From Hydra vulgaris (lineage: Eukaryota > Cnidaria > Hydrozoa > Anthoathecata > Hydridae): a DNA stretch of 64,000 nucleotides. Under the pieces are notes generated by a model. That model was not told the DNA's origin. It saw only the letters and a list, made by a program, of their open reading frames with translations, and did not search any database. The DNA lies in assembly GCF_038396675.1 (NCBI RefSeq), contig NC_088921.1:21027001-21091000 (forward strand), given 5' to 3'. Within the stretch, counting starts at the first letter, position 1; each line of letters opens with the position of its first letter. Positions 50,389 through 61,624 of the stretch are shown here, piece after piece. The translations under genes were made by a program, and so were the position numbers.

Positions 50389-52235
50389 GATTCTTAGTCA
50401 TAAGGTATCTAATTGAGCTAGTGATTGCTCTTGGTGAGGTCTACGTGCCTCTTAGTGTTTATTAAGAAGTTTACCCTACCTCTACAACGGGTTGCCTGTA
50501 AGGCAACTTTAGTTTGTTGAAGGTTGTGTGAACTATTAGAGTGTTTTTGAGTGACCGAGAGGAAAAAGAGTAGTTAGTACACGTAGTGTATTACTAGTAT
50601 GGATACAAATTCATTAGAAATTGATACGGACAACATAGGCAGTATTGCCACCACTAAAAGCTATTGTCAAGCTATTAAATCATCGAACCAACCGATTAAG
50701 TACAGCGTTTTAAGTAGGACTCTTTTGTGTCATAAGACTCAAAATTGTTCAGAGCTTGATATTCTGTCGGCTATTGAAGATGCAGGTCTAGATGATGATC
50801 TGGAGGGATTCCAGATTATTCGTAACGGAACTATGATTGAGCTGGTCATGAAATCCGACAGAGCAAAATCGTTGCTCCAAGATAAAGGTCTTTGTGTTAA
50901 CGGTGTAATACATCGTTTTCATAACTCAACTCCAACTCGAAATATTAGCAAACGTATTGCGGTATCCGTTATTGGATTACCTCTAGAAAAAAAGGAGTTT
51001 CCAGTCGGGAAAGCGCTTGAAGACTTAGGCTATGGTAAACATATTCACACAAGACCAGTGTTTAAAAAAACACCAAAGAATAAAACACCGTACTTTTCTG
51101 GCATTTTAGTTGTCATTATTGACAACATCTTAAAACCAATTCCTCGAAACCTAAGACTAAGGGGATATAATCTTAGAATCGTCTATACAGGACAAGATCA
51201 ACCAAAAGCTAATCTAAACGAAACACAAAAAACACCATTAACTGATAGAGTAGAGAAGGAATCAACGGATAGTAAAATCGGACCTGAAATAGAGAAAAAA
51301 GAACTAAATGAAACATTAATTAATAAAGAAAAATCAACTGTAAACATAGAAACAGCGGAACCAATAAAGGTAGCAAATCCAAATGATTTAGCACCTCAAA
51401 GTACTAAAAGTGAAAACAATATCACAACTGAAAGAGGTGTTATGGATAATATATCAACAGAAGATTTAGAAGAAGGAGAAATTACCATACTTGAAGAACT
51501 TGAGGACATGAACCATTTAGAAATAGTAGAATTTAACTGGAAAGCTTTTAAAAATTTTGACAGATATAACTGCTCCGAAGAAGAATTAAATAAACTAAAG
51601 AGGTATAAAAAGGCTGAGTGGGACGAGTACGAGTCAGAGCGTCGTAACTACAGAGCACTAGAAAAAAAGCAACAAAGAAAAGGGATGTTGACGCCAATTT
51701 CTTTTAAAGCTATGGATTCAGGCGAAATGTATTCTTATAATAAAAAAGAATTTAAAAACTATTACGAAGAAGACTATTCAACTGATGATGAAGAAAAATA
51801 CGTAGCACATAAAAAAGCGGAATGGGATCAACGAAGAAAAGAATTTACTATGTTTATTAAAGACCACGAAAAAAAACAAAAGGAAAGACAGAATAAATTA
51901 CAACTAAATCTAATAAAAAAAGAGAAAAGGCAAAAACTGATTGAATAAACTATAACCTATTTTAATTATATATTAAACTATTCCAAAACGTATTACAAAT
52001 ATAATAAAACAAAATAATAACTGTAACAATTGTTATTAAGTCATCTCCTAGAGATACTTTCTAAACTCTTAATAACTCAGTAAAACTAAAATAAAATGAA
52101 AACAAAAATAAAAATATAAAACACAAAAACAAAATATAAAACCATAAAATTTAAATAATAAACAAAAAATATAAAATTAAAACTGCCTTCTAACGCCTTG
52201 GACTAGTAGGTAGTTAAAAAAAAAAAAAAAAAAAA
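50389..52235 (+). mobile_element. Family G ORF1-only U2 retrotransposon, complete (copy G2)
   Basis: This is a near-identical sister of G1, differing by a handful of substitutions, a 6-bp in-frame deletion in ORF1 and poly(A) length. The 5' UTR hairpin GTTGCCT-GTA-AGGCAAC is at 50491-50507. The tail is CTTCTAACGCC..GACTAG, then poly(A). Full length, ORF1 only. Confidence 0.88.
50599..51948 (+). CDS. ORF1 protein of family G (449 aa), intact, copy G2
   Basis: Identical in plan to the G1 protein and almost so in sequence. It lacks two residues of the linker (NETQKTP versus NEIETQKTP). The core covers residues 20-199, and the two CSEE/KAEW modules occupy the last 150 residues. That both copies are open supports recent mobilisation of an ORF1-only element by another element's RT, or duplication of the array segment. 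Confidence 0.84.
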   Translation: MDTNSLEIDTDNIGSIATTKSYCQAIKSSNQPIKYSVLSRTLLCHKTQNCSELDILSAIEDAGLDDDLEGFQIIRNGTMIELVMKSDRAKSLLQDKGLCVNGVIHRFHNSTPTRNISKRIAVSVIGLPLEKKEFPVGKALEDLGYGKHIHTRPVFKKTPKNKTPYFSGILVVIIDNILKPIPRNLRLRGYNLRIVYTGQDQPKANLNETQKTPLTDRVEKESTDSKIGPEIEKKELNETLINKEKSTVNIETAEPIKVANPNDLAPQSTKSENNITTERGVMDNISTEDLEEGEITILEELEDMNHLEIVEFNWKAFKNFDRYNCSEEELNKLKRYKKAEWDEYESERRNYRALEKKQQRKGMLTPISFKAMDSGEMYSYNKKEFKNYYEEDYSTDDEEKYVAHKKAEWDQRRKEFTMFIKDHEKKQKERQNKLQLNLIKKEKRQKLIE

Positions 52236-52594
52236 GTATCTGTTCTTATCAGTTTAATATCTGGTACGCCGGCACAGTCCGGCTCATATATTAATCTGAT
52301 TTTTGGCATTAGGTCATGGGATCATAGGTTTACCTTGCCCTGACCACGGGTTGCCTCGGCTTTGCACTACTGCTGAGCGCGGCCCAGATTGGAAAAAAGA
52401 AAATATCTTCACTTTCAGAGTGTCTAACATCGCTAATGGTCTCAGCTGCTGCTGCTGATGATGCTGCTGATGATGACGACGACGAAAATGATTAGACGTT
52501 CTAATTCAAACCACAAGTACATTGTTGAAGACGGCGTCAGTCCGACTATGTCTGCAGTGTTCAGTTATCGCTTCTCGGCCTAATGGCTAAGATC
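52236..52594 (+). pseudogene. U2 block: 3' fragment, spacer, short 5' fragment
   Basis: Positions 52236-52386 are U2 nt 36-186. Positions 52567-52594 are U2 nt 1-28 (to AAGATC), followed by family E. U2 nt 29-35 are missing. Confidence 0.92.
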
Positions 52595-52791
52595 TCTTGG
52601 TGTAACCTTGCGATTTATTAGCATTTGGACGAGCCTGTGACCTTTAATAGTGAGACTAGCGAGTATTGAGGATTTAGTGGGTATTGAGGACTTATAAGTG
52701 GTGTGAGGGGCGTACTGAGTGATAAAGTGTATATTGAGAGTTCTTGTGCTCTTAATTTTAATTTCCAAAGGTATTAATAAAATCCTAGTAG

Positions 52792-53943
52792 ATGGATAAT
52801 TCTTTGGAAGAAATCCATGTATCTGAAATAGAAAACCCTAATGACGATTCCCCGGTGGACTTAGGTCCGATTAACGAGGAAATAAATAATATAATAACGC
52901 AGGAAAGGAGCTATGCTCATGCTGCATCTTTAAAAGGAAAAACATTAACAAAAGACTACTTTAAGCTTGACAACACACTTTTATGTAAGCTTTCGTTAAA
53001 AACTTCTCTTCGTGATGTTCTATGTTCTCTTGAAAAAGAAAACCTAGATGAAGAGCTTGAAGGAGCTCAACTGTTAAGAAAAGGAGAACTTCTGGAGGTA
53101 GTAATGAAAACTGATAAGGCCAAAAATAGGCTACTAGAAAGAGGTCTGACCATCAACGGCTTTCATCAGCGATTCTTTTATTCGACTCCTAGACGAGAGC
53201 CGAGCACACGTGTTTACGTGTCAATACTAGGCCTACCAATAGCTGCTAAACTGGCTCAGATTGGGAAAGACCTTGAAGAAGAGGGGTACGGAAAACATCT
53301 AAAAACATACCCTTATATGAAAGCAACCCCAACTAAAGGAACGCTGTACTTTTCTGGGACACTAATGGTTGTTATGGATAAATTATATAAAGATATCCCA
53401 AGGTTTATAAAATTAAGGGGCTATTACGTAAGAGCTATTTATACAGGACAGCCTTTCAAAGAAAAGGCAGAAATAAATATCACAACCCCAACCGAAACAA
53501 GCTCTGCAGAACCGCTTCATAAAGAAACAAGGACAACCAATGACAAACCTGAACAACAAGAACCTGAATTAATACCCAAGAGTCCCGAAGAACCAGCAAA
53601 ATTGAAAATAGGCGAAGTTTCTAAAAACCCACCAGATCAAAAAAAAATAAAACAAAACGAGACAAGCTCATTAAAAATAATAAAAGAAATCAATCAAAGC
53701 GACGCTTGTGAAATGGAGGATGATTCTGTTGATGACGGATTTACGGAAGTAAATAATAATAAAAATAAAAAAAGAAAACCTTCTGATGAAAAAATAAAAA
53801 TTCCAGACCCTAAAAGAACCAACATAATGACGAACCTGTATAGAGGAGAATCCAAAAGCCAAATAAAATATAAATATTTACAAAATTTAAATAAAGTTAA
53901 AAACCAGGTAGAAATACCAAACAAAAACCAAACAAAAATATAA
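52792..53943 (+). CDS. ORF1 protein of family E (383 aa), intact
   Basis: It starts MDNSLEEIHV. The core is at about residues 38-224: RSYAHAASLKG, LDNTLLCKL, DVLCSLEKENL, AQLLRKGELLEVVM, then VSILGLPIAAK, GYGKHLKTYPYM, YFSGTLMVVMDK, GYYVRAIYTGQ. The Glu/Pro-rich linker ends in a basic stretch (NNNKNKKRKPS). No KAEW module and no zinc knuckle. The last codons run into the A-rich inter-ORF repeat. Confidence 0.82.
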   Translation: MDNSLEEIHVSEIENPNDDSPVDLGPINEEINNIITQERSYAHAASLKGKTLTKDYFKLDNTLLCKLSLKTSLRDVLCSLEKENLDEELEGAQLLRKGELLEVVMKTDKAKNRLLERGLTINGFHQRFFYSTPRREPSTRVYVSILGLPIAAKLAQIGKDLEEEGYGKHLKTYPYMKATPTKGTLYFSGTLMVVMDKLYKDIPRFIKLRGYYVRAIYTGQPFKEKAEINITTPTETSSAEPLHKETRTTNDKPEQQEPELIPKSPEEPAKLKIGEVSKNPPDQKKIKQNETSSLKIIKEINQSDACEMEDDSVDDGFTEVNNNKNKKRKPSDEKIKIPDPKRTNIMTNLYRGESKSQIKYKYLQNLNKVKNQVEIPNKNQTKI

Positions 53944-54080
53944 AACGAAAAACCAAATAAAAATATAAAACTGAAAAACCAAATAAAAATATAAAACTTT
54001 AAACCAAATAAAAATATAAAACAAAAATCCAAACAAAAATATAAAATGTGAAAATCAAATAAATAAAACAAAATCAAAAA
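53925..54080 (+). repeat. A-rich inter-ORF repeats of family E
   Basis: At least five tandem copies of a 25-30 bp unit resembling AAACCAAATAAAAATATAAA are present. The first lies inside the end of ORF1. The TATAAAA core is shared with the region after ORF1 in C, D, G and H. It may space ORF2 or bind poly(A)-binding protein. Neither is shown. Confidence 0.75.
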
Positions 54081-54094
54081 CAATTGATGTAAAA

Positions 54095-57000
54095 ATGGCT
54101 TTTAACATTTGCACTTTCAATGTAAACGGTCTAAATGACAATAATAAACGCTGGAAAGTTATGAATTTTCTTAAGAATACAGACAGTGATGTTATATGTA
54201 TACAAGAAACTCACTGCACTCAAGAAAATATGTCTAAATGGACGAAAGAATGGAATAAAATAACATCTGGTTCATCAATATGGAATAATGGCACAAATAA
54301 GGAACGTGGTGTTGCAATACTCACAAAACATAATACTAATTTTCAACAAGTTAAGCAAGATAAAAATGGAAGAATAATATCAACAAACATCCATATAAAC
54401 AATACTAATATTAGAGTAATCAACATCTACGGTCCTAACAACCCATCAGAAAAAGAAAATTTCTATCTCATCGTTGAAAAACATGTCAAACCATCAGATA
54501 GCCTGTTTCTGGTGGGGGACTTCAACATGGTTGAAGCACCATCACTTGACAGGTATGGCGGAGACCAATTTAATAAAAATAATACTTTAGGATCTCAAAA
54601 TCTTAAAACAATCCTAGAAAAATATGAGTTAATAGATTTCTATAGATATAATAATCCTAAAGGAACAGAATACACATACGAAAAAAGTGATGGGTCTGTC
54701 AAAAGTAGGATCGACAGAATATATAGCCAAATTAATGAAAGAAATGTATACAAATATGTCATCCTTGAATCCAGCTTGAGTGACCACAAAGCCTACGTAC
54801 TCCATCAACTAAATAAAAACCAAAATAAAAAAGGCTTAGGTTACTGGCATTTTAACGTTTCACTCTTAGAAGATGAAAACTTCAGAAATAAGATAACTAA
54901 TGACTTTGAAAGTTTCAAAGAAACAAAACACTGTTATGAGAGCTCAAATCAATGGTGGGAAATTTTCAAATATCAAATAAAAGAAATTGCAATAACAAGA
55001 TCAACAGAGATTAACCTAACTAAAAAAGAACATAAAAAACAATTAGAGATAACACTAAAAAAAGAACTAGAAAAAGAAATAAAAAATAAAGAAAAGATAA
55101 AATCCATTAAAAGTGAAATAAATTTGCTGAATATTAATCGGGGGATCTTTATAAGAACTAAACAACAAATTATAGAGGAAGGGGAAACGCCATCAAAAAT
55201 GCTATTCTCTCTTGAAAAAAACAATCAGAAAAAAAAAACAATAACTGAAGTTATTGAGAACAATATCTCTTATAAAGAAACTAACTGCATTAATAATGTC
55301 ATCCGAAAGTATTACAAAAATCTTTACAAAGAAAGTAATTTAGATGAAACGAAACAAAATAATCTCCTTAAAAACATAACTAAACCACTAAATGAAGATG
55401 AAAATGTGTACTTAAATGAATACCTGACAAAAGATGAACTCCTTGCTGCGGCTAACACCCTCGCAAAATCAAAAACACCAGGAATCGATGGTATTCCAGT
55501 AGAGTTCTACCAAAGTTTCTGGGACATAATCGGAACTGAATTTACCAATTTAGTAAATGAAAACATCTTCAATGAAAATAAAGAACTAACGTGGTCACAA
55601 AGAACAGCCATAATAAGCCTTCTCCCAAAAGATGGAGACCTGAAACTATTGAAAAACTGGAGACCAATTTCTTTGTTGTGTGCCGATTACAAGATCATCA
55701 CTAAAGCTCTTGCAATTCGGCTATCAAAAGTCCTTCATAAAATATTAGAACCGTCGCAAACCTGTTCGGTCCCAAATCGTACAATTTTCTCGAATATTTT
55801 CCTAGCTAGGGATCTTATAGAGTATACTAACCAAAAAAATAGAAAAAGTTTCATCATATCTATAGACCAGGAAAAAGCGTTCGATAAACTAGATCGAAAC
55901 TTCCTTTTCAAAGTAATTGAGCGTTTTAACTTAGGTTGTAACTTTACTAGAGCTCTAAAGCAAACGCTAAAGAATACCCAATCTATTATTATAAATAATG
56001 GACACCTAAGCAAACCCTTTAAAATAAACAGAGGAGTAAGGCAAGGTGATCCTATATCACTTATGTTGTACTGTATTGCGGTGGAAACCCTGTCGTTATC
56101 TATAAAAAAGAACCCTAATATTGATGGTATTCTTATACCTGGAAATGTAAAACCCCTTAAGATCATGCAATATGCAGATGACACAATGGTTACCGGTCAA
56201 AATATCTCGTCCATTGATGAAATTTTTAGGGAAATAGAATATTTTGAACTTGCCACCGGGTCAAATATAAACAAGGCCAAATCAAAAGCCCTGGCACTTG
56301 GAGGCTTTGATCACCTCGCATATAAAAGTTACACAAAAAAAGGCTTTTATAAGGATCACGGTATAGCCTGGGTCAATCATAGCGGCCTGAAAATACTAGG
56401 AGTTACATTTAATACAGACCTGGCATACTCAGCTACACAAAATTGGAAAGAAATAATAAATAAATTCAAAAACCAAACTAAAATCTTTAAATATAGGAAC
56501 GTATCCTTGAAATGCAAAGGAACTTTCTTAAATACCCTGGCACTTTCAAAGATATGGTATCTAGCCAACATATTTCCTTTGAATAAAATATTCGAAAACA
56601 AAATAAAAAAAGAGATTTCAATTTATTTGTGGCAAAGTGAGTTTGCTGAACCTGTTAAGCGGGACATACTTTACCTTCCTACTAAAAACGGAGGTTTAGG
56701 AATACTCGATCCAGCAAAACAAAGTCTGGCCCTTAGGATAAAACACCTATTACAGATACAACACTATGAAAACCCACATGAAAGCCACTACTTCCAAAAA
56801 TACCTACTAGCCACCTCACTTTTAAAAATGGCAAACCAAAGGTATCAACAGTGGAAGTTTCTAACCCAAAATAACTACTCTAAAACAATAAACAACCCTC
56901 CTTTCTATTATCGCGATGTTGTAGACATCCTTAAAAAAAATGATAATCTATTCTTATTAATAAATAAATCGTCTAAAAATATATATTAGACACTATTATA

Positions 57001-57649
57001 GAATGAAAATAACACTCACATAAAGAAAGTGCAAACATACTGGGAGGTAAAATTTCAAAAGCAACTACCTTGGAGAACTATATGGCTTAGAGCTTTTAAC
57101 TCTTATGCCCAAGGACCAAGTCAGAATACTCAGTGGAGAATGCTGCAAAACAGTCTCCCAACCAAGGAAAAGCTACAAACATGGAGAAAAAACAGAGGAA
57201 GAGCTAGCCCACTCTGTAGTACCTGTGGTCTACTGGAAACAACATTGCACCCTTTTACATCGTGTAGAATAGCAAGGACAGTGTGGACCAAACTTAAAAC
57301 AGTGTACAAAACATTGCAACCAACGCAACCCTTTAATATAGTCCATACTGTCCTCTTGACTGATATCAATGGTTCCAAATATAACAACAATAAAGCAAAA
57401 ATTATAACGACTATAACAAATATCACTACTACAGAGCTGTGGAGAGCAAGAAATATGAAAATAAAAGAAAACAAAATCGTAACAGCAAAAACAATTGTAG
57501 AAAACATAAAACGAGAAATCAAGTACATATGGAACATAAAATATAATAAATATCGAAAACAAAATGACATAGAGAACTTTCATAATATATATTCAATAAA
57601 TAATGCAATTAGTCAAGCCAATTCGGATCTACTAATCTTCAATTTATAG
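54095..57649 (+). pseudogene. ORF2 endonuclease/RT of family E, full length but with two in-frame TAG codons
   Basis: There are 1184 codons, the same length as family A. Endonuclease: FNVNGLND, IQETHC, NIYGPN, GDFNMVEAP, SRIDRIYS, SDHKAY. RT: TPGIDGIPVEFY, DQEKAFD, RQGDPISLMLY, YADD. Finger CSTCGLLETTLHPFTSC. Two TAG codons sit at 56987-56989 and 56999-57001, between RT and finger, at positions where related copies have lysine (Lys in D; Lys in A and C). Both are one-base changes from AAG. The rest is open to 57649. Confidence 0.88.
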
Positions 57650-57832
57650 ACCATAATTGCAAGTGATCTCGATTTTTCGTTTTTTTTTATCATTTTTTTC
57701 GCATTTTGTTCCTTGTTTGTTCTTGTTTTTTTTTTTATAATATGATCACTTTAAAAACAAAATCTTAAAGAAAATAAAAAAATATATATGTTAAAACACA
57801 ATAAAACTTACAAAAAAAAAAAAAAAAAAAAA

Positions 57833-57863
<31 letters not shown>
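57650..57863 (+). other. 3' UTR of family E
   Basis: The stem AAGTGATC (57661-57668) / GATCACTT (57744-57751) encloses a 75-nt U-rich loop with TTTTTCG motifs. A-rich sequence and poly(A) interrupted by one C follow. No gene. Confidence 0.72.
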
Positions 57864-57866
<3 letters not shown>

Positions 57867-58241
57867 TCTGTTCTTATCAGTTTAATATCTGGTACGCCGG
57901 CACAGTCCGGCTCATATATTAATCTGATTTTTGGCATTAGGTCATGGGATCATAGGTTTACCTTGCCCTGACCACGGGTTGCCTCGGCTTTGCACTACTG
58001 CTGAGCGCGGCCCAGATTGGAAAAAAGAAAATATCTTCACTTTCAGAGTGTCTAACATCGCTAATGGTCTCAGCTGCTGCTGCTGATGATGCTGCTGATG
58101 ATGACGACGACGAAAATGATTAGACGTTCTAATTCAAACCACAAGTACATTGTTGAAGACGGCGTCAGTCCGACTATGTCTGCAGTGTTCAGTTATCGCT
58201 TCTCGGCCTAATGGCTAAGATCAAGTGTAGTATCTGTTCTT
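57864..58241 (+). pseudogene. U2 block: 3' fragment, spacer, 5' fragment
   Basis: Positions 57864-58014 are U2 nt 36-186 of consensus type. Positions 58195-58241 are U2 nt 1-47, interrupted by F2. Confidence 0.92.
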
Positions 58242-60115
58242 GATTCTTGATCTTGGTCATACAACTGAGCTAGTGATCACCTTTAGTGAGGTCTACGTGC
58301 CTCATTAGTGATTGCTAAGGGTTTACCTTACCCCTTCAACGGGTTGCCGGTACGGCAATTTTAGATTGGAGTGGTTTAAGGGAGATTGAGTGTTAGTGAA
58401 TATTGAGTGTGTTATGAGTGTTAGGAGGTCTACTGGCCTTCAGAGTGACAGAGAGGTTATTTATACGTTGAGTATAAACTAATCATGACTTTAAAAAGTC
58501 CATTAACGTTAAACTTACCGGACAATAATGTCCAATTTAAAAGCTATGCTCAAGCAACATCTTCGAAAACGAATGAGTTTACTAGCTTAAAAAACACACT
58601 GCTTACTAACATCGAGAAAAATATAACTCAAGACGACATTCTTACAGCAATTGAAGATGTTGAACTTGATAAAGACCTGGAAGGTTTTCAAATAATACGA
58701 AACGGGACTATGATGGAAATTGTTATGAAAACGGAAAAGGCAAAACATTTCCTTCAAGAGAAGGGGCTTACTATTAATGGTCTACACCACCGTTTTTATA
58801 ATTCCACTCCTACTAGGAATATTAGTAAACGAGTGGCTGTGTCCGTGATAGGCCTTCCACTTGAAAAGAAGTTCTTTCCCGTCGGGAAAGCGTTAGAAGA
58901 GTTAGGCTATGGAAAACACATACATACTAGACCGGTGTTTAGACACACGCCTAAAAATAAGACGCCATATTATTCAGGGATAATAGTAGCTGTCATGGAC
59001 AATCTTGAGCAGCCAATACCAAAGCAAATAAAACTGAATGGGTACAATGTGAGAGCAATCTATACCGGACAGGAGGAAGCAGGAAGTGTACCAAGGGAAG
59101 AAAAACCTATCGAAGATTTAAATGAAAAAGCACAACCAAGTAATGAAACAATCAAAGAAGTAGAGGAACAACCCGTAGATATGAGTATAGTTCAGAGTAT
59201 TAGTGAATCACCCGTAGAGTGTTTAGTTTTAAAGTGCGATAAACAAGAGTATACAGAAAAAATTATAAAAGATAATCCTAAAGTAACGAATGAAACTGAA
59301 GAAGTATGCACACCAACAAGTACCAAAAAAGTCAAACTATCAATTATTACCGAAACCATCACACATAATCAAAACAGACAAAAATATAACAGTGAAGAAG
59401 ACGTAGAGGAAGTAGTTAACATACCATCCGAAGAAATAAATTTAGAACAAACGATAGAAAACCATTACTATGATAATAGACACGTAAGAAAAGAAATAGA
59501 TGTATCCGGAATTGAACTACCAAAAGAATTTGAAACCATGAGTTACCACGATTTATGGTGTTTTAACGCAAACTTCTTTAACGGATTTAACAAAAATAGG
59601 TGCAGTGAAGAAGATCTAAAAAGGTATGTTCGATATCGAAGAGCTGAGTACGAAAAAGAAAAACTTGAAAGACGACAGGAATATGAGGAACAAAAATTAG
59701 CAAAACGAAAGTTATATGAAGAAGAAAAATTAGCTAGACGGAAGGCAATGGAGGATGCTAAACAGAAACAAAATAAAAATCCAAAAACTTTTATAAATAA
59801 CCGAGATGAATGGTATTGAAAAATGTCTCAGAAAAACAAAAATAAAAAATAAAAAACCATTGAAATTTACAAAAATAAATTTCTAAAAAACTAAATAAAA
59901 ATTATAAAACTATACTAAAAACCAAACAAATATCTATACTTATCTAAAAAAATATACATATATATAACTTTATAATAAGTGGCTATGTAGCTATATTAAA
60001 TACCTTTAATAAGGCAATAAAAAATATTTACATATCCAAACAAATAAAAAATAAACCTATCTTCTAGGATCCTGTGTAAGCCTGATATCAGCTGCAGGTA
60101 ACCCTAGTCGTTAGA

Positions 60116-60146
<31 letters not shown>
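58242..60146 (+). mobile_element. Family F ORF1-only U2 retrotransposon, complete (copy F2)
   Basis: This 1.9-kb element begins GATTCTTGATCTTGG after U2 nt 47. The 5' UTR has the stem-loop III-like segment, the hairpin TTGCCG-GTA-CGGCAA (58344-58358) and a GGTC-TACT-GGCC hairpin (58426-58439). ORF1 is 58485-59819. The 3' UTR ends in the CTAGGATCC..ACCCTAG tail and poly(A). It is close to the source of the 3' part of the chimera at 32087-32918. No ORF2. Confidence 0.88.
58485..59819 (+). CDS. ORF1 protein of family F (444 aa), intact, copy F2
   Basis: The start is at MTLKSPLTLN. The core is at residues 19-197: KSYAQATSS, LKNTLLTNI, FQIIRNGTMMEIVM, HHRFYNSTPTR, then VSVIGLPLEKK, GYGKHIHTRPVF, PYYSGIIVAVMDN, GYNVRAIYTGQE. 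The linker 200-340 is variable. C-terminal module: SYHDLWCFN (353-361), CSEED (373-377), RRAEY (385-389), a charged coiled coil (388-428) and the terminal NNRDEWY. Family F has one CSEE module where G and H have the CSEE module plus a second related one. Confidence 0.83.
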   Translation: MTLKSPLTLNLPDNNVQFKSYAQATSSKTNEFTSLKNTLLTNIEKNITQDDILTAIEDVELDKDLEGFQIIRNGTMMEIVMKTEKAKHFLQEKGLTINGLHHRFYNSTPTRNISKRVAVSVIGLPLEKKFFPVGKALEELGYGKHIHTRPVFRHTPKNKTPYYSGIIVAVMDNLEQPIPKQIKLNGYNVRAIYTGQEEAGSVPREEKPIEDLNEKAQPSNETIKEVEEQPVDMSIVQSISESPVECLVLKCDKQEYTEKIIKDNPKVTNETEEVCTPTSTKKVKLSIITETITHNQNRQKYNSEEDVEEVVNIPSEEINLEQTIENHYYDNRHVRKEIDVSGIELPKEFETMSYHDLWCFNANFFNGFNKNRCSEEDLKRYVRYRRAEYEKEKLERRQEYEEQKLAKRKLYEEEKLARRKAMEDAKQKQNKNPKTFINNRDEWY

Positions 60147-60149
<3 letters not shown>

Positions 60150-60477
60150 TCTGTTCTTATCAGTTTAATATCTGGTACGCCGGCACAGTCCGGCTCATAT
60201 ATTAATCTGATTTTTGGCATTAGGTCATGGGATCATAGGTATACCTTGCCCTGACCACGGGTTGCCTCGGCTTTGCACTACTGCTGAGCGCGGCCCAGAT
60301 TGGAAAAAAGAAAATATCTTCACTTTCAGAGTGTCTAACATCGCTAATGGTCTCAGCTGCTGCTGCTAATGATGCTGCTGATGATGACGACGACGAAAAT
60401 GATTAGACGTTCTAATTCAAACCACAAGTACATTGTTGAAGACGGCGTCAGTCCGACTATGTCTGCAGTGTTCAGTT

Positions 60478-60663
60478 ATCGCTTCTCGGCCTAATGGCTA
60501 AGATCAAGTGTAGTATCTGTTCTTATCAGTTTAATATCTGGTACGCCGGCACAGTCCGGCTCATATATTAATCTGATTTTTGGCATTAGGTCATGGGATC
60601 ATAGGTTTACCTTGCCCTGACCACGGGTTGCCTCGGCTTTGCACTACTGCTGAGCGCGGCCCA
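60478..60663 (+). ncRNA. U2: U2 snRNA gene, uninterrupted (first of three in tandem)
   Basis: A 186-nt consensus copy with GTAGTA, stem-loop IIb, GATTTTTGG Sm site, stem-loop III and terminal loop. The upstream spacer has one G to A in the triplet run. Confidence 0.93.
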
Positions 60664-60843
60664 GATTGGAAAAAAGAAAATATCTTCACTTTCAGAGTGT
60701 CTAACATCGCTAATGGTCTCAGCTGCTGCTGCTGATGATGCTGCTGATGATGACGACGACGAAAATGATTAGACGTTCTAATTCAAACCACAAGTACATT
60801 GTTGAAGACGGCGTCAGTCCGACTATGTCTGCAGTGTTCAGTT

Positions 60844-61029
60844 ATCGCTTCTCGGCCTAATGGCTAAGATCAAGTGTAGTATCTGTTCTTATCAGTTTAA
60901 TATCTGGTACGCCGGCACAGTCCGGCTCATATATTAATCTGATTTTTGGCATTAGGTCATGGGATCATAGGTTTACCTTGCCCTGACCACGGGTTGCCTC
61001 GGCTTTGCACTACTGCTGAGCGCGGCCCA
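60844..61029 (+). ncRNA. U2: U2 snRNA gene, uninterrupted (second of three)
   Basis: A consensus copy 366 bp after the previous start, with no difference that I noticed. It could be expressed if its spacer promoter works. Confidence 0.93.
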
Positions 61030-61209
61030 GATTGGAAAAAAGAAAATATCTTCACTTTCAGAGTGTCTAACATCGCTAATGGTCTCAGCTGCTGCTGCTG
61101 ATGATGCTGCTGATGATGACGACGACGAAAATGATTAGACGTTCTAATTCAAACCACAAGTACATTGTTGAAGACGGCGTCAGTCCGACTATGTCTGCAG
61201 TGTTCAGTT

Positions 61210-61395
61210 ATCGCTTCTCGGCCTAATGGCTAAGATCAAGTGTAGTATCTGTTCTTATCAGTTTAATATCTGGTACGCCGGCACAGTCCGGCTCATATAT
61301 TAATCTGATTTTTGGCATTAGGTCATGGGATCATAGGTTTACCTTGCCCTGACCACGGGTTGCCTCGGCTTTGCACTACTGCTGAGCGCGGCCCA
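61210..61395 (+). ncRNA. U2: U2 snRNA gene, uninterrupted (third of three)
   Basis: A consensus copy, again 366 bp on. The next gene in the array is broken at nt 49 by the family C copy starting at 61625. Confidence 0.93.
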
Positions 61396-61624
61396 GATTG
61401 GAAAAAAGAAAATATCTTCACTTTCAGAGTGTCTAACATCGCTAATGGTCTCAGCTGCTGCTGCTGATGATGCTGCTGATGATGACGACGACGAAAATGA
61501 TTAGACGTTCTAATTCAAACCACAAGTACATTGTTGAAGACGGCGTCAGTCCGACTATGTCTGCAGTGTTCAGTTATCGCTTCTCGGCCTAATGGCTAAG
61601 ATCAAGTGTAGTATCTGTTCTTAT

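Larger units (their letters stand above)
52595..57863 (+). mobile_element. Family E two-ORF U2-specific LINE, full length, ORF2 with two stops
   Basis: This 5.3-kb element has a 5' UTR (52595-52791) lacking a clear GAGACAGCG, intact ORF1, A-rich inter-ORF repeats, ORF2 of full length with two in-frame TAG codons, a 3' UTR with an AAGTGATC/GATCACTT long stem (57661-57751), and a long, slightly interrupted poly(A). It is closest to family D. Confidence 0.89.
60147..61624 (+). pseudogene. U2 block: 3' fragment, three intact U2 genes, 5' fragment
   Basis: Positions 60147-60297 are U2 nt 36-186 with one T to A in stem-loop III. Three intact U2 genes follow with 366-bp spacing. Positions 61576-61624 are U2 nt 1-49, broken by a truncated family C copy. 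This is the longest uninterrupted piece of array in the window. Confidence 0.92.

Noticed and set aside
56987-57001. Reassignment of UAG as an amino acid
   Set aside because: TAG ends other ORFs here (family C ORF2 at 38330, family E ORF2 at 57649), so the standard code applies.
2327-61624. CRISPR-like array from the regularly spaced repeats
   Set aside because: The repeats are 366-bp U2 gene units with conserved spacers, eukaryotic, and not short direct repeats.
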